NCBI RefSeq assembly: GCF_001945525.1
Contig: NZ_MPJW01000090.1
Span: forward strand, 1 to 39,345
Reading direction: 5' to 3'
Origin: Ileibacterium valens
Lineage (GTDB): Bacteria > Bacillota_I > Bacilli_A > Erysipelotrichales > Erysipelotrichaceae
Length of the DNA: 39,345 nucleotides
The notes beneath the pieces were generated by a model. It was not told the origin of the DNA, made no database searches, and saw only the letters and a list, made by a program, of their open reading frames with translations. Below, in pieces: positions 16,579 through 24,129 of the stretch (the first letter of the stretch is position 1; every line of letters starts with the position of its first letter). The translations under genes and the position numbers were made by a program.

Positions 16579-17841
16579 ATGAAATTAACGATTAAAACGA
16601 TTGATAATGACCAATATCTCGATTTTGGTCAGAAACAGGATAATTGGTCCTTTTTACATTCGATCGAGCAAAAAAGAAAATTACAGAACGGTCAATATGA
16701 TACGTCGCTGATTGGCTTTGTCGATGAAAAAGACGAACTGAAGGCTGCCGCTTTAATTGCGAAGGCTCCGGTAGCTAAGATTTATCAGTACTGTCTGATT
16801 CCAGGTGGTATTCTGATGAATTATGAAGATGAAGAGTTAATTAAGGAAACCACAAAAACTTTAAAACCCTGGCTTGCCTCGCAAAACATTTTGTATATGC
16901 AGATGAGTCCCTACCTACCATTAATCGAAAGAGACCAGAATGGTCAGGTTGTAGAAGGTGGATTTGATCATACCAATATTCCTAAACTGTTTAAAAAAGC
17001 AGGATATAAATATCTTCCTCCTGAAAAAGGATATGATCTTTCAAAAGATCCGATGTGGATGTCAGTGCTTTATTTTGATGGTCGGGATATTGACACTCTT
17101 CTTAAGGATATGGATCAGCAGACTAGATGGTCGATCAATCGCGCTCGTAAGTTTGATCTGAGCATCAGAGAGGCAAGGAATGATGCCGATCTGAAAAAAT
17201 TTACCGATATGATGATTCACACCGGGCAAAGAAACAACTTTGATGGTGGTGATGAAGACTATTATCGAAGAGAAATGGCCGCATGGCAGGACAATGCCGA
17301 CTTGTTGCTGGCGTTTATGGAGCCTTCAAAAACCATTGAATCACAGGAACGCCTGAAAGAGGACAGTCAAAATGAGTTGGCGGAAGTAGAGAAGAAGCTT
17401 GAAGAAACTCCATCAAGCAAGAAGTTCAACAAGAAAAAGAAGGTCCTGCTTGAAGCCATTGAACTGGCTGACAAGAAAATTGATGAAGCACAAAAACTTT
17501 GTGAAAAATATGGAGATGAAATTTTGCTTGCCGGCTGTATTTTCCTGAATACAGTCAACGAGACGGTTTACATGCATTCTGGAGCTTACGATGAGTTCTT
17601 TAAATACAACGCTCCATTTGCCATTCATTATGAAGAAATTAAAAGAGCAATCGCAGCTGGAAGAAAATCTTACAATTTCTTTGGAATCAGTGGAAATTTT
17701 AACAAGGATGAAGAGGGATATTCACTTTTCGATTTTAAACGCGGATTTGGAAGTACGGTCGTAGAAAATATGGGAACTCTGATCCTGCCAGTCAAAGATA
17801 TAGAATTTTCGATTTACAATCGTTTAAAAAAGGTCGTTTAG
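16579..17841 (+). CDS. FemABX-type peptidoglycan bridge aminoacyltransferase
   Basis: This 420-residue protein uses aminoacyl-tRNA to add amino acids to the peptidoglycan stem peptide. Fem-type features are the N-terminal GNAT-like half (SLIGFVDEKDELKAAALIAK, then YQYCLIPGGILMNY) and the segment MDQQTRWSINRARKFDLSI. A lysine/glutamate-rich helical arm (about residues 250-318), matching the Fem coiled-coil insertion, follows. The second GNAT domain contains LLAGCIFLN and ends in YNFFGISGNF and LFDFKRGFGS. Length matches FemX/MurM (about 400-420). There is no obvious ribosome binding site directly before ATG 16579; see the leader entry. Which residue it adds cannot be told from the sequence. 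Confidence 0.9.
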   Translation: MKLTIKTIDNDQYLDFGQKQDNWSFLHSIEQKRKLQNGQYDTSLIGFVDEKDELKAAALIAKAPVAKIYQYCLIPGGILMNYEDEELIKETTKTLKPWLASQNILYMQMSPYLPLIERDQNGQVVEGGFDHTNIPKLFKKAGYKYLPPEKGYDLSKDPMWMSVLYFDGRDIDTLLKDMDQQTRWSINRARKFDLSIREARNDADLKKFTDMMIHTGQRNNFDGGDEDYYRREMAAWQDNADLLLAFMEPSKTIESQERLKEDSQNELAEVEKKLEETPSSKKFNKKKKVLLEAIELADKKIDEAQKLCEKYGDEILLAGCIFLNTVNETVYMHSGAYDEFFKYNAPFAIHYEEIKRAIAAGRKSYNFFGISGNFNKDEEGYSLFDFKRGFGSTVVENMGTLILPVKDIEFSIYNRLKKVV

Positions 17842-17865
17842 ACTTTTTTGACATGAATTTATAAT

Positions 17866-17915
17866 AAAAGCCGCTATCGTTCTGATTTAACATCAAGCGA
17901 TAGCGGCTTCTTTCT
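17866..17915. terminator. Bidirectional terminator between convergent genes
   Basis: AAGCCGCTATCG/CGATAGCGGCTT (17868-17879 with 17898-17909) is a 12-bp perfect stem with an 18-nt loop. T-rich tails flank both sides (TTCTTTCTTT on the plus strand, A-rich on the left). It serves femX on the plus strand and the hypothetical membrane gene ending at 17966 on the minus strand. Confidence 0.9.
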
Positions 17916-17965
17916 TTGTTTGAAAGCTGGCATTCTATTTTTTACGATGATATTTACGAAATGAC

Positions 17966-19612
17966 TCAGGATAGTTTGTCAAATCCATCATCTCCTGGAA
18001 GAAAAATCAGTGGATCATCGGATTGATCTTTCAGGCTGTCATTACTTTCATAAGCTAAATCAGAGTGAGTTGGATGACCATGATTTCTCTTTTTAGTAAA
18101 AGTTGGAATTGAAAGATCCAGGGAATCTTCTGAATAAATTTCAGATTGATTTGTTTTGGAATTCTTACTGAATTGAGTGGATCTGGTTGATTTATCCTGG
18201 AGTCTGACATGAGTTTCATCATCTGCAGTTTCATTGACTTTGTTTATATATTCAGAAATGTTCTTGTTCTCTAATTCTTCATCTTCAAGATCATTAAATT
18301 CTATATCGTATTCATCATCATATTCATCCTCAGCAGTTTTAAGATCAAGGACTCGATCGATCAGTGATTTTGGATCTGGGATTTTTACTTTTGGTAAAGA
18401 CGTATTTGAGAATAATTTCATTTCGCCAAACTGATTCTGTACTTCTTCAGGTGTTGGCCTTGGAATTTTAAGAATCGGCAGGATAGCCCACAACAGAATT
18501 AATAATCGAATTCCATCAAACAGAGCAAACCATAAAAAAACAGAGAGTCTGTAAACGTGATCTTCAAGCGGATGGATATAGTAGCCTCTCAGAACATAGA
18601 AATAGCTGATTCCTACAATGACTTCAATCCCAATTCCTATTACAATCAATGCTTTGACTCCAGTCTGTTTTAGATACAGAAAAAACATTGGAATCGTCCA
18701 GATCACGGCGGAAATAATGCATAGAGTAAACATAATTGAAGTTGCAAAAGTGAATTTGCCATTTGCCGATTTAAACAGTATGCTGCAGACTTCAGTCAGA
18801 ATTGGAAACAGAACCATTTCTCCGTAGACAATCACTCCTAAGCGAACTGCGGCTTTGGGATAGGTCAAGGGCTCGTGATCGAGCATGAAGATTCCAGCAA
18901 GCCATGGATGTTTTGCAAGTCGATTGCGAACCCGACTCTGGCTTTGGCTGTTTTCTTTTGGGCCATAATCATATTCAGCCTGATAACGAGCATCCGGGCT
19001 TGAGAAATCAGGAACTCGTACCGGAGCAGCATTAGGGCTCTGAAACTCTCTTTGAGATTTTTCTGATTGTCGATCTGGCTGATTGTAAGAATAGGAGTTG
19101 CTTACCCGTCCTGGATTCGAAACTGGTCTTTCGTTCATGTCGGAGTCCTCATATACGACAAGGGTTTTATCAAAAAAGATTTTTCCATAGTATGAGGTAA
19201 ACATCCATCGTCCAAAACGAAACAAAAAGTAAGTTTCAATCAGCATTAGAATTGCCCAGATCAGCCAGACAATCCAGGCGGCCGGGTCTGAATAAACCTT
19301 GTATAACAGCCAGAAGGAAAAGGCCCCCTGCAGAGCGCTCATTGCATAAAAAACAGTTTTAGCTGCAGGCTTGCCGGTATCAATGACAAATACGACAAGA
19401 AGCCATGCAATGGAGCTGATCACTGTAGACGTGATATAAATCATGTCGAGGAATTCGGACTGTGGAAGAAAACTCTGATTTAATACAAAATATGCTGCAA
19501 AAAAGAACAGGCATATTAATGCATACATCATAATGGCAGAGGACATAATCCTCCGTTTTGCTTTTTTTAGCAGTCTGATATCATTTTGGTAACTGGTTTT
19601 CATGTATTCCAT
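17966..19612 (-). CDS. Hypothetical membrane protein, 4+4 helices with disordered linker
   Basis: I do not recognise this 548-residue protein. The N-terminal half has four membrane helices (about 24-45, 55-77, 85-104, 111-133). A Ser/Gln/Pro-rich linker of about 100 residues follows (150-235, probably disordered), then a second set of four helices (about 253-280, 290-314, 319-340, 354-382). The C-terminal tail of about 165 residues is soluble, with a dense acidic stretch near 428-450 (EDEYDDEYDIEFNDLEDEE). A basic cluster (KKAKRR) precedes the first helix. The start may be ATG 19612 or ATG 19603; GGAA lies just before the latter. The nearest co-directional gene is beyond 20303, past a terminator, so it stands alone. 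No catalytic motif was seen. Confidence 0.7.
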   Translation of the reverse strand: MEYMKTSYQNDIRLLKKAKRRIMSSAIMMYALICLFFFAAYFVLNQSFLPQSEFLDMIYITSTVISSIAWLLVVFVIDTGKPAAKTVFYAMSALQGAFSFWLLYKVYSDPAAWIVWLIWAILMLIETYFLFRFGRWMFTSYYGKIFFDKTLVVYEDSDMNERPVSNPGRVSNSYSYNQPDRQSEKSQREFQSPNAAPVRVPDFSSPDARYQAEYDYGPKENSQSQSRVRNRLAKHPWLAGIFMLDHEPLTYPKAAVRLGVIVYGEMVLFPILTEVCSILFKSANGKFTFATSIMFTLCIISAVIWTIPMFFLYLKQTGVKALIVIGIGIEVIVGISYFYVLRGYYIHPLEDHVYRLSVFLWFALFDGIRLLILLWAILPILKIPRPTPEEVQNQFGEMKLFSNTSLPKVKIPDPKSLIDRVLDLKTAEDEYDDEYDIEFNDLEDEELENKNISEYINKVNETADDETHVRLQDKSTRSTQFSKNSKTNQSEIYSEDSLDLSIPTFTKKRNHGHPTHSDLAYESNDSLKDQSDDPLIFLPGDDGFDKLS

Positions 19613-19812
19613 TCTATATCATCAAAATCAGTTCCGAAAATCACAGGAAGAAAATCATTTGGAACCTCTTCATGCCAAAGGGCTTTCAGTGTGAAATCAG
19701 AGAAAAAGCATGATTAATAGAATGATTTGATCAGCTGAAATCTTTTTACACAATTATTTAGAGGCCTGCATCTGTGATCATGCAATTATTGAAAGGAAAA
19801 GGAATATATAGT

Positions 19813-20190
19813 ATGAGCAAACACCAAACATCAGTATCAGTGACAAGAAAAGTCGAAGAAGCAGGACTGGCCTGTACGATGAAAAGCGGTTCATTGCCTG
19901 TATTGGCTACTCCGCAGATGATTGCCTGGATGGAAGAGGCAGCCTGTCTTTGCCTTGATCTTTCAGAAGAGCAGACATCGGTAGGAATTTCAATGAATGT
20001 CTCCCATGATGCTCCTTCACCAAAAGGAGCGGACATCCGAATAGAAGCCAATCTGCTTTCAGACCAGGGAAAAATTCTGGATTTTGAGGTCACCGCCTGG
20101 ATGAAGGATGTCTGTATTGGTAAAGGATTACATCGTCGAGCCATAGTGAATAAGAAGAAATTTCTTTCGAGAGTTTATCCTGAACAGTAA
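19813..20190 (+). CDS. FlK-like hotdog-fold thioesterase
   Basis: The 125-residue protein matches the fluoroacetyl-CoA-thioesterase-like (FlK) branch of hotdog proteins. The pattern is LATPQMIAWMEEAACLCL, then TSVGISMNVSHDAPSP, ILDFEVTAWM and GKGLHRRAIVNKKKF. FlK uses Thr42, Glu50 and His76; at comparable spacing this protein has Thr33, Glu41 and His65, so the catalytic set appears intact. It would hydrolyse a small acyl-CoA; the natural substrate of most family members is unknown. The start at 19813 follows AAGGAAAAGG with a spacing of about 10; upstream ATGs at 19774 and 19780 are possible. It stands alone, divergent from the hypothetical membrane gene, and ends in a strong terminator. Confidence 0.8.
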   Translation: MSKHQTSVSVTRKVEEAGLACTMKSGSLPVLATPQMIAWMEEAACLCLDLSEEQTSVGISMNVSHDAPSPKGADIRIEANLLSDQGKILDFEVTAWMKDVCIGKGLHRRAIVNKKKFLSRVYPEQ

Positions 20191-20196
20191 GCGATA

Positions 20197-20252
20197 GTAA
20201 AACCTCCCATGATTTCGCGACAGATTCGAGTCGAAATCATGGGAGGTTTTGT
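20197..20252. terminator. Strong bidirectional terminator (19-bp perfect stem)
   Basis: The arms at 20199-20217 and 20232-20250 are exact reverse complements of 19 bases (core CCTCCCATGATTTCG) around a 14-nt loop, with A's on the left and TTTTGTTT on the right. It terminates the thioesterase gene and the convergent minus-strand gene that ends at 20303. Confidence 0.92.
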
Positions 20253-20302
20253 TTATATGGATTATTTATATTGGTTATACGGAAAACATTCAAAATGAGA
20301 GA

Positions 20303-22024
20303 TTACTGGTTTTCCTGTTCTTTCTGATAGGCTTCGAGGGCAGGATCTGTGGAGATCAGACCATCTTTTAAATAGTCGAGCGTATCCATTGATCCCTGGT
20401 CCGTCCAAACCAGATATCCAAACAGATTGGCATCGGTCAATCCGAGGATTTCACGGCATAAACGATCTGCGTTCGTATTGTTATAGCCTTGCAGCCAGGG
20501 TCTCATTTCAGCAGGATAAACGGTTGAGTTACCGAGTTCATCAGCCTGCTTAGTGAAAGCTTCTGTGATTTGACGGGCTTCTTTATCAAGATCCTGAAAG
20601 CCATACAGCCAGGCAGGAAACTGGTCAAGGTAAAGCATCGGAGAAACAATATCCGCAGCCGCTACCAGCGCCGGATAATACTGACCAATATCGTAATCAT
20701 ATTGTTCTGCCACTACACCTGAATAAAGGTCAGCCGCAACATAGGTATGGAGCGGTTCAAGAAGTTCTCTAAGATAGTACAGAAACCCCTGGATGGCACT
20801 GACTTTTGACTCATTGTATGTATTATGGAATTCAAGTTTTCCTTCGGCTTCCAGCTTTGTTCCATTATCCGGAAAACGGCAGTAATCCAACTCGACTTCG
20901 TCAAACCCAATTTCTGCAAATTCCTTAGCAAGGGCTCCGTTATATTCCCATACGTCTCGAACGTAAGGACTGGCCCAATAGGATTCGGAAAGAACGACTA
21001 ATTCATCGGTGCCTTTATACGTTATGGCCTGTTCAGGATGATCAACGGCATATGAGTTGTCTGCAAATGTTTCCATACGGCCAACCATATAAAAGCCTGC
21101 CTGTTCCATTTCAAGAACAAGGTCTTTGAGATCTTCCTTGCTGATCAGTACATTTTTTAACACATTTTCAGTGCTGTTGTAATATTGTTCTGGAACCTCA
21201 CTGTCATAGTAAAGCTGTCCATTCAAGCCTTTCAATCCAACCACAAGACAATTCACACCAGATTCTCTGGCGATTTTTTTAATTTCTTCCTTATTCTTGA
21301 TTAAGTTTTCAAGGGTTACGTGAACTCCACGCAGATTTTCCCGGATCGGATTATCAGAGTAGTTAATGCTTTCCATTCCTTTGAAATCATTCTGATCGAC
21401 ATAGGCCCATTGAGAATAACCATCATAAAATGTATTGTCATAAACCGCATTGTATTTCAGATCGGTTCCGTATTGCTTCATTGCATTTTCATGGGTGGTT
21501 TCAACCAGACCGCCAGGAATGAAGTAATTCTGGCCATCTTTTTCAATCTCAAACCATGCGATTCGTCCGGTTTCAGGATCAAGATCACTGGCCAGAGCAT
21601 TGACAACTTTGAGCTGTTCACCTTTTTCAACAATCAGATCAGAAAGATGACCTTCCTTATCTTCACGCAGGTTCAGCATTCTTCTTGGATAGACATACTC
21701 GTAATCCACACAATCGAGTTTGCTTTCTGAAAGATTCTCATTTGGAATTGTCAGAATAGCATCTTTATAGGCAACTTTCGTTTTTTCGTTTCCGCGTTCT
21801 TCGACGGTTACTTTTGCTCCCCTTGGAATCGTGAAAGAATCTTCTGCAACCTCTCCGGCCAGCAGATAGGGTTCTGTAATGGTCAGCTTTTCGCTATCTG
21901 AAAGAATATACATTTTTGGATGAATCAAATCTTCAAAAAATGGATACACCAGAGCAGCAAGCGCCGCACAGACCAGAACAAGAATAAGAGCAGGCCGCAG
22001 CCATTGGCTTTTTCGGTTGTTCAT
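20303..22024 (-). CDS. Putative glycoside hydrolase, GHL13/DUF4015 type, membrane-anchored
   Basis: The 573-residue protein has an N-terminal signal anchor (about 10-30, PALILVLVCAALAALV), and SH3-like or cell-wall-associated beta segments at about 40-180. A (beta/alpha)8-like domain of the GHL13 (DUF4015) type follows from about 232 to 555. The hallmark is GFDEVELDYCRFP at 373-385, close to the usual GF[DE]E[IV]xFDYxRFP, with acidic residues of the kind used by glycosidases. GVHVTLEN opens the barrel and DIVSPMLYLDQFP lies near the end. It should act outside the cell on a polysaccharide; the substrate is unknown. GGTGAT precedes the ATG. It lies 83 bp downstream of the VanZ-like gene on the same strand. 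Confidence 0.82.
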   Translation of the reverse strand: MNNRKSQWLRPALILVLVCAALAALVYPFFEDLIHPKMYILSDSEKLTITEPYLLAGEVAEDSFTIPRGAKVTVEERGNEKTKVAYKDAILTIPNENLSESKLDCVDYEYVYPRRMLNLREDKEGHLSDLIVEKGEQLKVVNALASDLDPETGRIAWFEIEKDGQNYFIPGGLVETTHENAMKQYGTDLKYNAVYDNTFYDGYSQWAYVDQNDFKGMESINYSDNPIRENLRGVHVTLENLIKNKEEIKKIARESGVNCLVVGLKGLNGQLYYDSEVPEQYYNSTENVLKNVLISKEDLKDLVLEMEQAGFYMVGRMETFADNSYAVDHPEQAITYKGTDELVVLSESYWASPYVRDVWEYNGALAKEFAEIGFDEVELDYCRFPDNGTKLEAEGKLEFHNTYNESKVSAIQGFLYYLRELLEPLHTYVAADLYSGVVAEQYDYDIGQYYPALVAAADIVSPMLYLDQFPAWLYGFQDLDKEARQITEAFTKQADELGNSTVYPAEMRPWLQGYNNTNADRLCREILGLTDANLFGYLVWTDQGSMDTLDYLKDGLISTDPALEAYQKEQENQ

Positions 22025-22107
22025 CAGATATCACCATTTTCAATTTAGCATAATCAGTGATGAATTGCCAATTATGCCATATTTACCGTATTTTCAGGAA
22101 TTTTGTG

Positions 22108-22617
22108 TCAGGATGATTTTGTGTTTTTTAAGGACGATATTGAAAGGATACTATGCAGAAGAATTCCGCATAAACCTCCACAGGTATCTAACAGGACGTC
22201 GCTGAACTGACCTGAGCGCTGATCCGTAAATGTCTGATGCCATTCATCGCTGCAGGCATACAGAAATACGACTGCTAAACTGAGCAGAAATGGCTTTTGA
22301 AATCCATTTTGCAATATCCCGCATTTATTTTGATCAGCATCACTCAGATTCGAATGATCAGGGAAGTTTACGGGTAAAAATACTCCGCTGATCGAAAACC
22401 CCAGACAAAAATAGATCGAGAAATGAGCAGCTTTGCGAATCAAAAATGAGGCTTGCTGTTCACTCAGAAACCAGGTTAAAAGAAAGAGAAAGCGACCTGA
22501 GAGGCCTGAAGAATCACTTCCGTTCTGACTTGAAAAAAAGAAGATAAGCCCCATCAGGAATATGGAAAGAATCAGCCAGGCTGCCTTTCTGGGGTTCTTA
22601 AAAAACGAAAGGTTCAT
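22108..22617 (-). CDS. VanZ-like family membrane protein
   Basis: This 169-residue protein has about four membrane helices and the VanZ pattern: FFFSSQNGSDSS after helix 1, IRKAAHFSIYFCLGF (61-75), ACSDEWHQTFTDQRSGQFSDVLLDT and a final GGLCGILL helix. VanZ proteins are linked to low-level teicoplanin resistance, but most homologues are of unknown function. A hydrophilic loop of about 25 residues between helices 2 and 3 is longer than usual. AAGGATG precedes the ATG. It is probably co-transcribed with the GHL13 gene downstream, which hints at a shared envelope role. Confidence 0.85.
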   Translation of the reverse strand: MNLSFFKNPRKAAWLILSIFLMGLIFFFSSQNGSDSSGLSGRFLFLLTWFLSEQQASFLIRKAAHFSIYFCLGFSISGVFLPVNFPDHSNLSDADQNKCGILQNGFQKPFLLSLAVVFLYACSDEWHQTFTDQRSGQFSDVLLDTCGGLCGILLHSILSISSLKNTKSS

Positions 22618-22831
22618 CGTATATTCATCCTTGAGCCAATTAAGTAATCAATTAAGAAATTAGATTCATTTAAATCATAAGGGTGATGGATTGGGTTCAA
22701 ATTCATTCGCTTTCTCCTAATATATTCATATCCATTGCTTTAATTCGTTTTACGACAATAAAAAAGGCTTTAAATTATAGAAATGAAAAATTGCCTTAGA
22801 AAACATAGTAAAGATTCTTTGATCAGAAAAA

Positions 22832-22877
22832 GAAAAAAATGACTGTACTCTGTAAAAAACAGCAGAGAAAACAGTCA
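22832..22877 (-). terminator. Rho-independent terminator of the HAD/SAK gene
   Basis: On the minus strand TGACTGT (22877-22871) pairs with ACAGTCA (22846-22840), with an inner CTCTG/CAGAG stem, followed by seven T's. It lies 26 bp beyond the stop of the HAD/SAK-like gene. The remaining gap to the VanZ start (22618-22831) shows no gene. Confidence 0.75.
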
Positions 22878-22902
22878 GATCATAACAGAGTTCCTGATTC
22901 GC

Positions 22903-23412
22903 TCATGATTGAAAGCGCAGGGCAGACCGCGCTTTTTCAAATTCAGTAAGATAAAAACCGTTCGGGCAATGAATGAAATGATTTCCAAATGGCTTTGAAA
23001 GGTTCATATCATCCAGGATGATGTACTTCACTCCAGGATGATGTCTGAGGTAACTACGAATCAGGTCGGAGCGTATGCTCCCTGAAGGAAGTTTTGCAAT
23101 TACGGGTTCTATTTTCTGAATTTTCATCAAAGCCTTCAATTCAGACAATGAATGAAATATTCGCCAGGAAGAGGTGACAACGATTTCGGCATGAAATTCC
23201 CTGATCAGTTTTTCAAGGAATGCGCAGCAGACAGGATCAAAATCGCGGTAAACGATATTTACAATTGAATTATTGATATTTTTGAGTTCAGGTTCACCAA
23301 GTTCGTCTGCCAATCTGATATTGAGATCATCAATTACGGGGGATAAGTGATCAGGTTTAAGATGTGGCTCCAGAACTCCACCGAAATCAAGAAAGATGAC
23401 AGGATGGTCCAT
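22903..23412 (-). CDS. HAD-fold protein of the Swiss-army-knife (SAK) type, motif I altered
   Basis: The 169-residue protein has the outline of the HAD domain found in Swiss-army-knife RNA-repair-type proteins: IFLDFGGVLEP at the N-terminus, IVVTSSWR (about 76-83) as motif II, a basic helix, and YIILDDMN near 130-137 as motif IV. The nucleophile Asp9 is present, but the second Asp of DxD is Gly11 (DFG instead of DID). That acid/base residue is needed in classical HAD phosphatases, so activity may be lost or changed. The start at 23412 has AAAGGA about 14 bases upstream, a long spacing. It is transcribed alone between a 14-bp hairpin upstream and a terminator downstream. Confidence 0.72.
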   Translation of the reverse strand: MDHPVIFLDFGGVLEPHLKPDHLSPVIDDLNIRLADELGEPELKNINNSIVNIVYRDFDPVCCAFLEKLIREFHAEIVVTSSWRIFHSLSELKALMKIQKIEPVIAKLPSGSIRSDLIRSYLRHHPGVKYIILDDMNLSKPFGNHFIHCPNGFYLTEFEKARSALRFQS

Positions 23413-23434
23413 GGTTATAAGATTTATCCTTTCT

Positions 23435-23466
23435 TCAGTTTATTCAAAAAGGTTTGAATAAACTGA
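23435..23466. repeat. 14-bp perfect inverted repeat upstream of the HAD/SAK gene
   Basis: TCAGTTTATTCAAA (23435-23448) and TTTGAATAAACTGA (23453-23466) are exact reverse complements around AAGG. It lies 23 bp upstream of the minus-strand HAD/SAK gene. It could be an operator or an RNA hairpin in that leader. No T-run follows on either strand. Confidence 0.6.
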
Positions 23467-23686
23467 GCAATTAGAAAACTGAGTCTGCTCTATAAAGTCA
23501 GACAGTTGAATGGGACTATGGATCTGAGTGCAGATGGTTTTAAATCCAGCTCGGTTGACCATTCAGATAAAGATCAGTTTCAGGTGTTCTGCAATGAATT
23601 CTTTTACTAAAAAGATATAACGGTATAAACCCGGTTTGAACAAAATGAGAAAAAGATCTGTTTTCGATCCCAATAAATACATAAAC

Positions 23687-23714
23687 TTGACGGTTTAAAG
23701 ACCAAATTTATATC
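23687..23714 (+). promoter_or_regulatory. Candidate promoter for ktrB
   Basis: TTGACG (-35, 23687-23692), a 16-bp spacer and TATATC (-10, 23709-23714). It is the best sigma-A-like match on the plus strand upstream of ktrB, but it lies about 420 bp from the start codon. Confidence 0.4.
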
Positions 23715-23990
23715 CTTTCGACCTTAGAATCTGGTAAAACAGAATTAAAATCAGATATTAAAGTTCATTGGTTTTATAGTGCTGAATCAGGGATCTGAGC
23801 GCTGAAGGTTGGTTTGTCAGATGGATAGGCTATGATGAAGCTGAATGGGCAGGTCTGTTTTGTTTCTGATGATGAATCTGTCTGAACCTGTTGTTTTATG
23901 AGAGAAGACATACAATTGAACTGAAAGTGAAAGCTCAATCATCTGGATTTCAGTCTCTAAAGTGACTGATTCTCATACTGAACTACCCTT

Positions 23991-24016
23991 CCATAAGGCG
24001 AATCAAAGCCTTATGG
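23991..24016 (+). other. Hairpin in the ktrB leader
   Basis: CCATAAGGC (23991-23999) and GCCTTATGG (24008-24016) form a perfect 9-bp stem with an 8-nt loop. No T-run follows, so it is not a standard terminator. It may be part of a structured leader. Confidence 0.4.
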
Positions 24017-24129
24017 ATTGTTCCATATTAAAATTGGCTTTGGTTGAATTCAGTAGAATAACTTTGATAATTAGAAGAAAACGAATTAAAAGTTTGAAAA
24101 TTGAATATAGCAGTGAAAAGGAAATGAAA

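Larger units (their letters stand above)
23467..24129. other. Long intergenic leader upstream of ktrB
   Basis: No gene with a supported start was found in about 660 bp. A plausible promoter is TTGACG (23687-23692) with TATATC (23709-23714) and a 16-bp spacer, which would give a leader of about 410 nt before ktrB. A 9-bp hairpin CCATAAGGC/GCCTTATGG lies at 23991-24016. I looked for the conserved blocks of the c-di-AMP (ydaO/yuaA) riboswitch that often controls ktr genes and did not recognise them. The sequence does not look like decayed coding DNA. Confidence 0.45.

Noticed and set aside
19758-20144. Minus-strand open frame opposite the FlK-like gene
   Set aside because: The plus-strand frame has clear hotdog-family motifs; the antisense frame has none and no ribosome binding site.
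23962-24129. 56-residue N-terminal extension of KtrB
   Set aside because: No ribosome binding site, hydrophilic composition unlike KtrB, and a better start at 24130.
23467-24129. c-di-AMP (ydaO/yuaA) riboswitch upstream of ktrB
   Set aside because: The conserved sequence blocks could not be recognised by eye; only a simple hairpin is visible.
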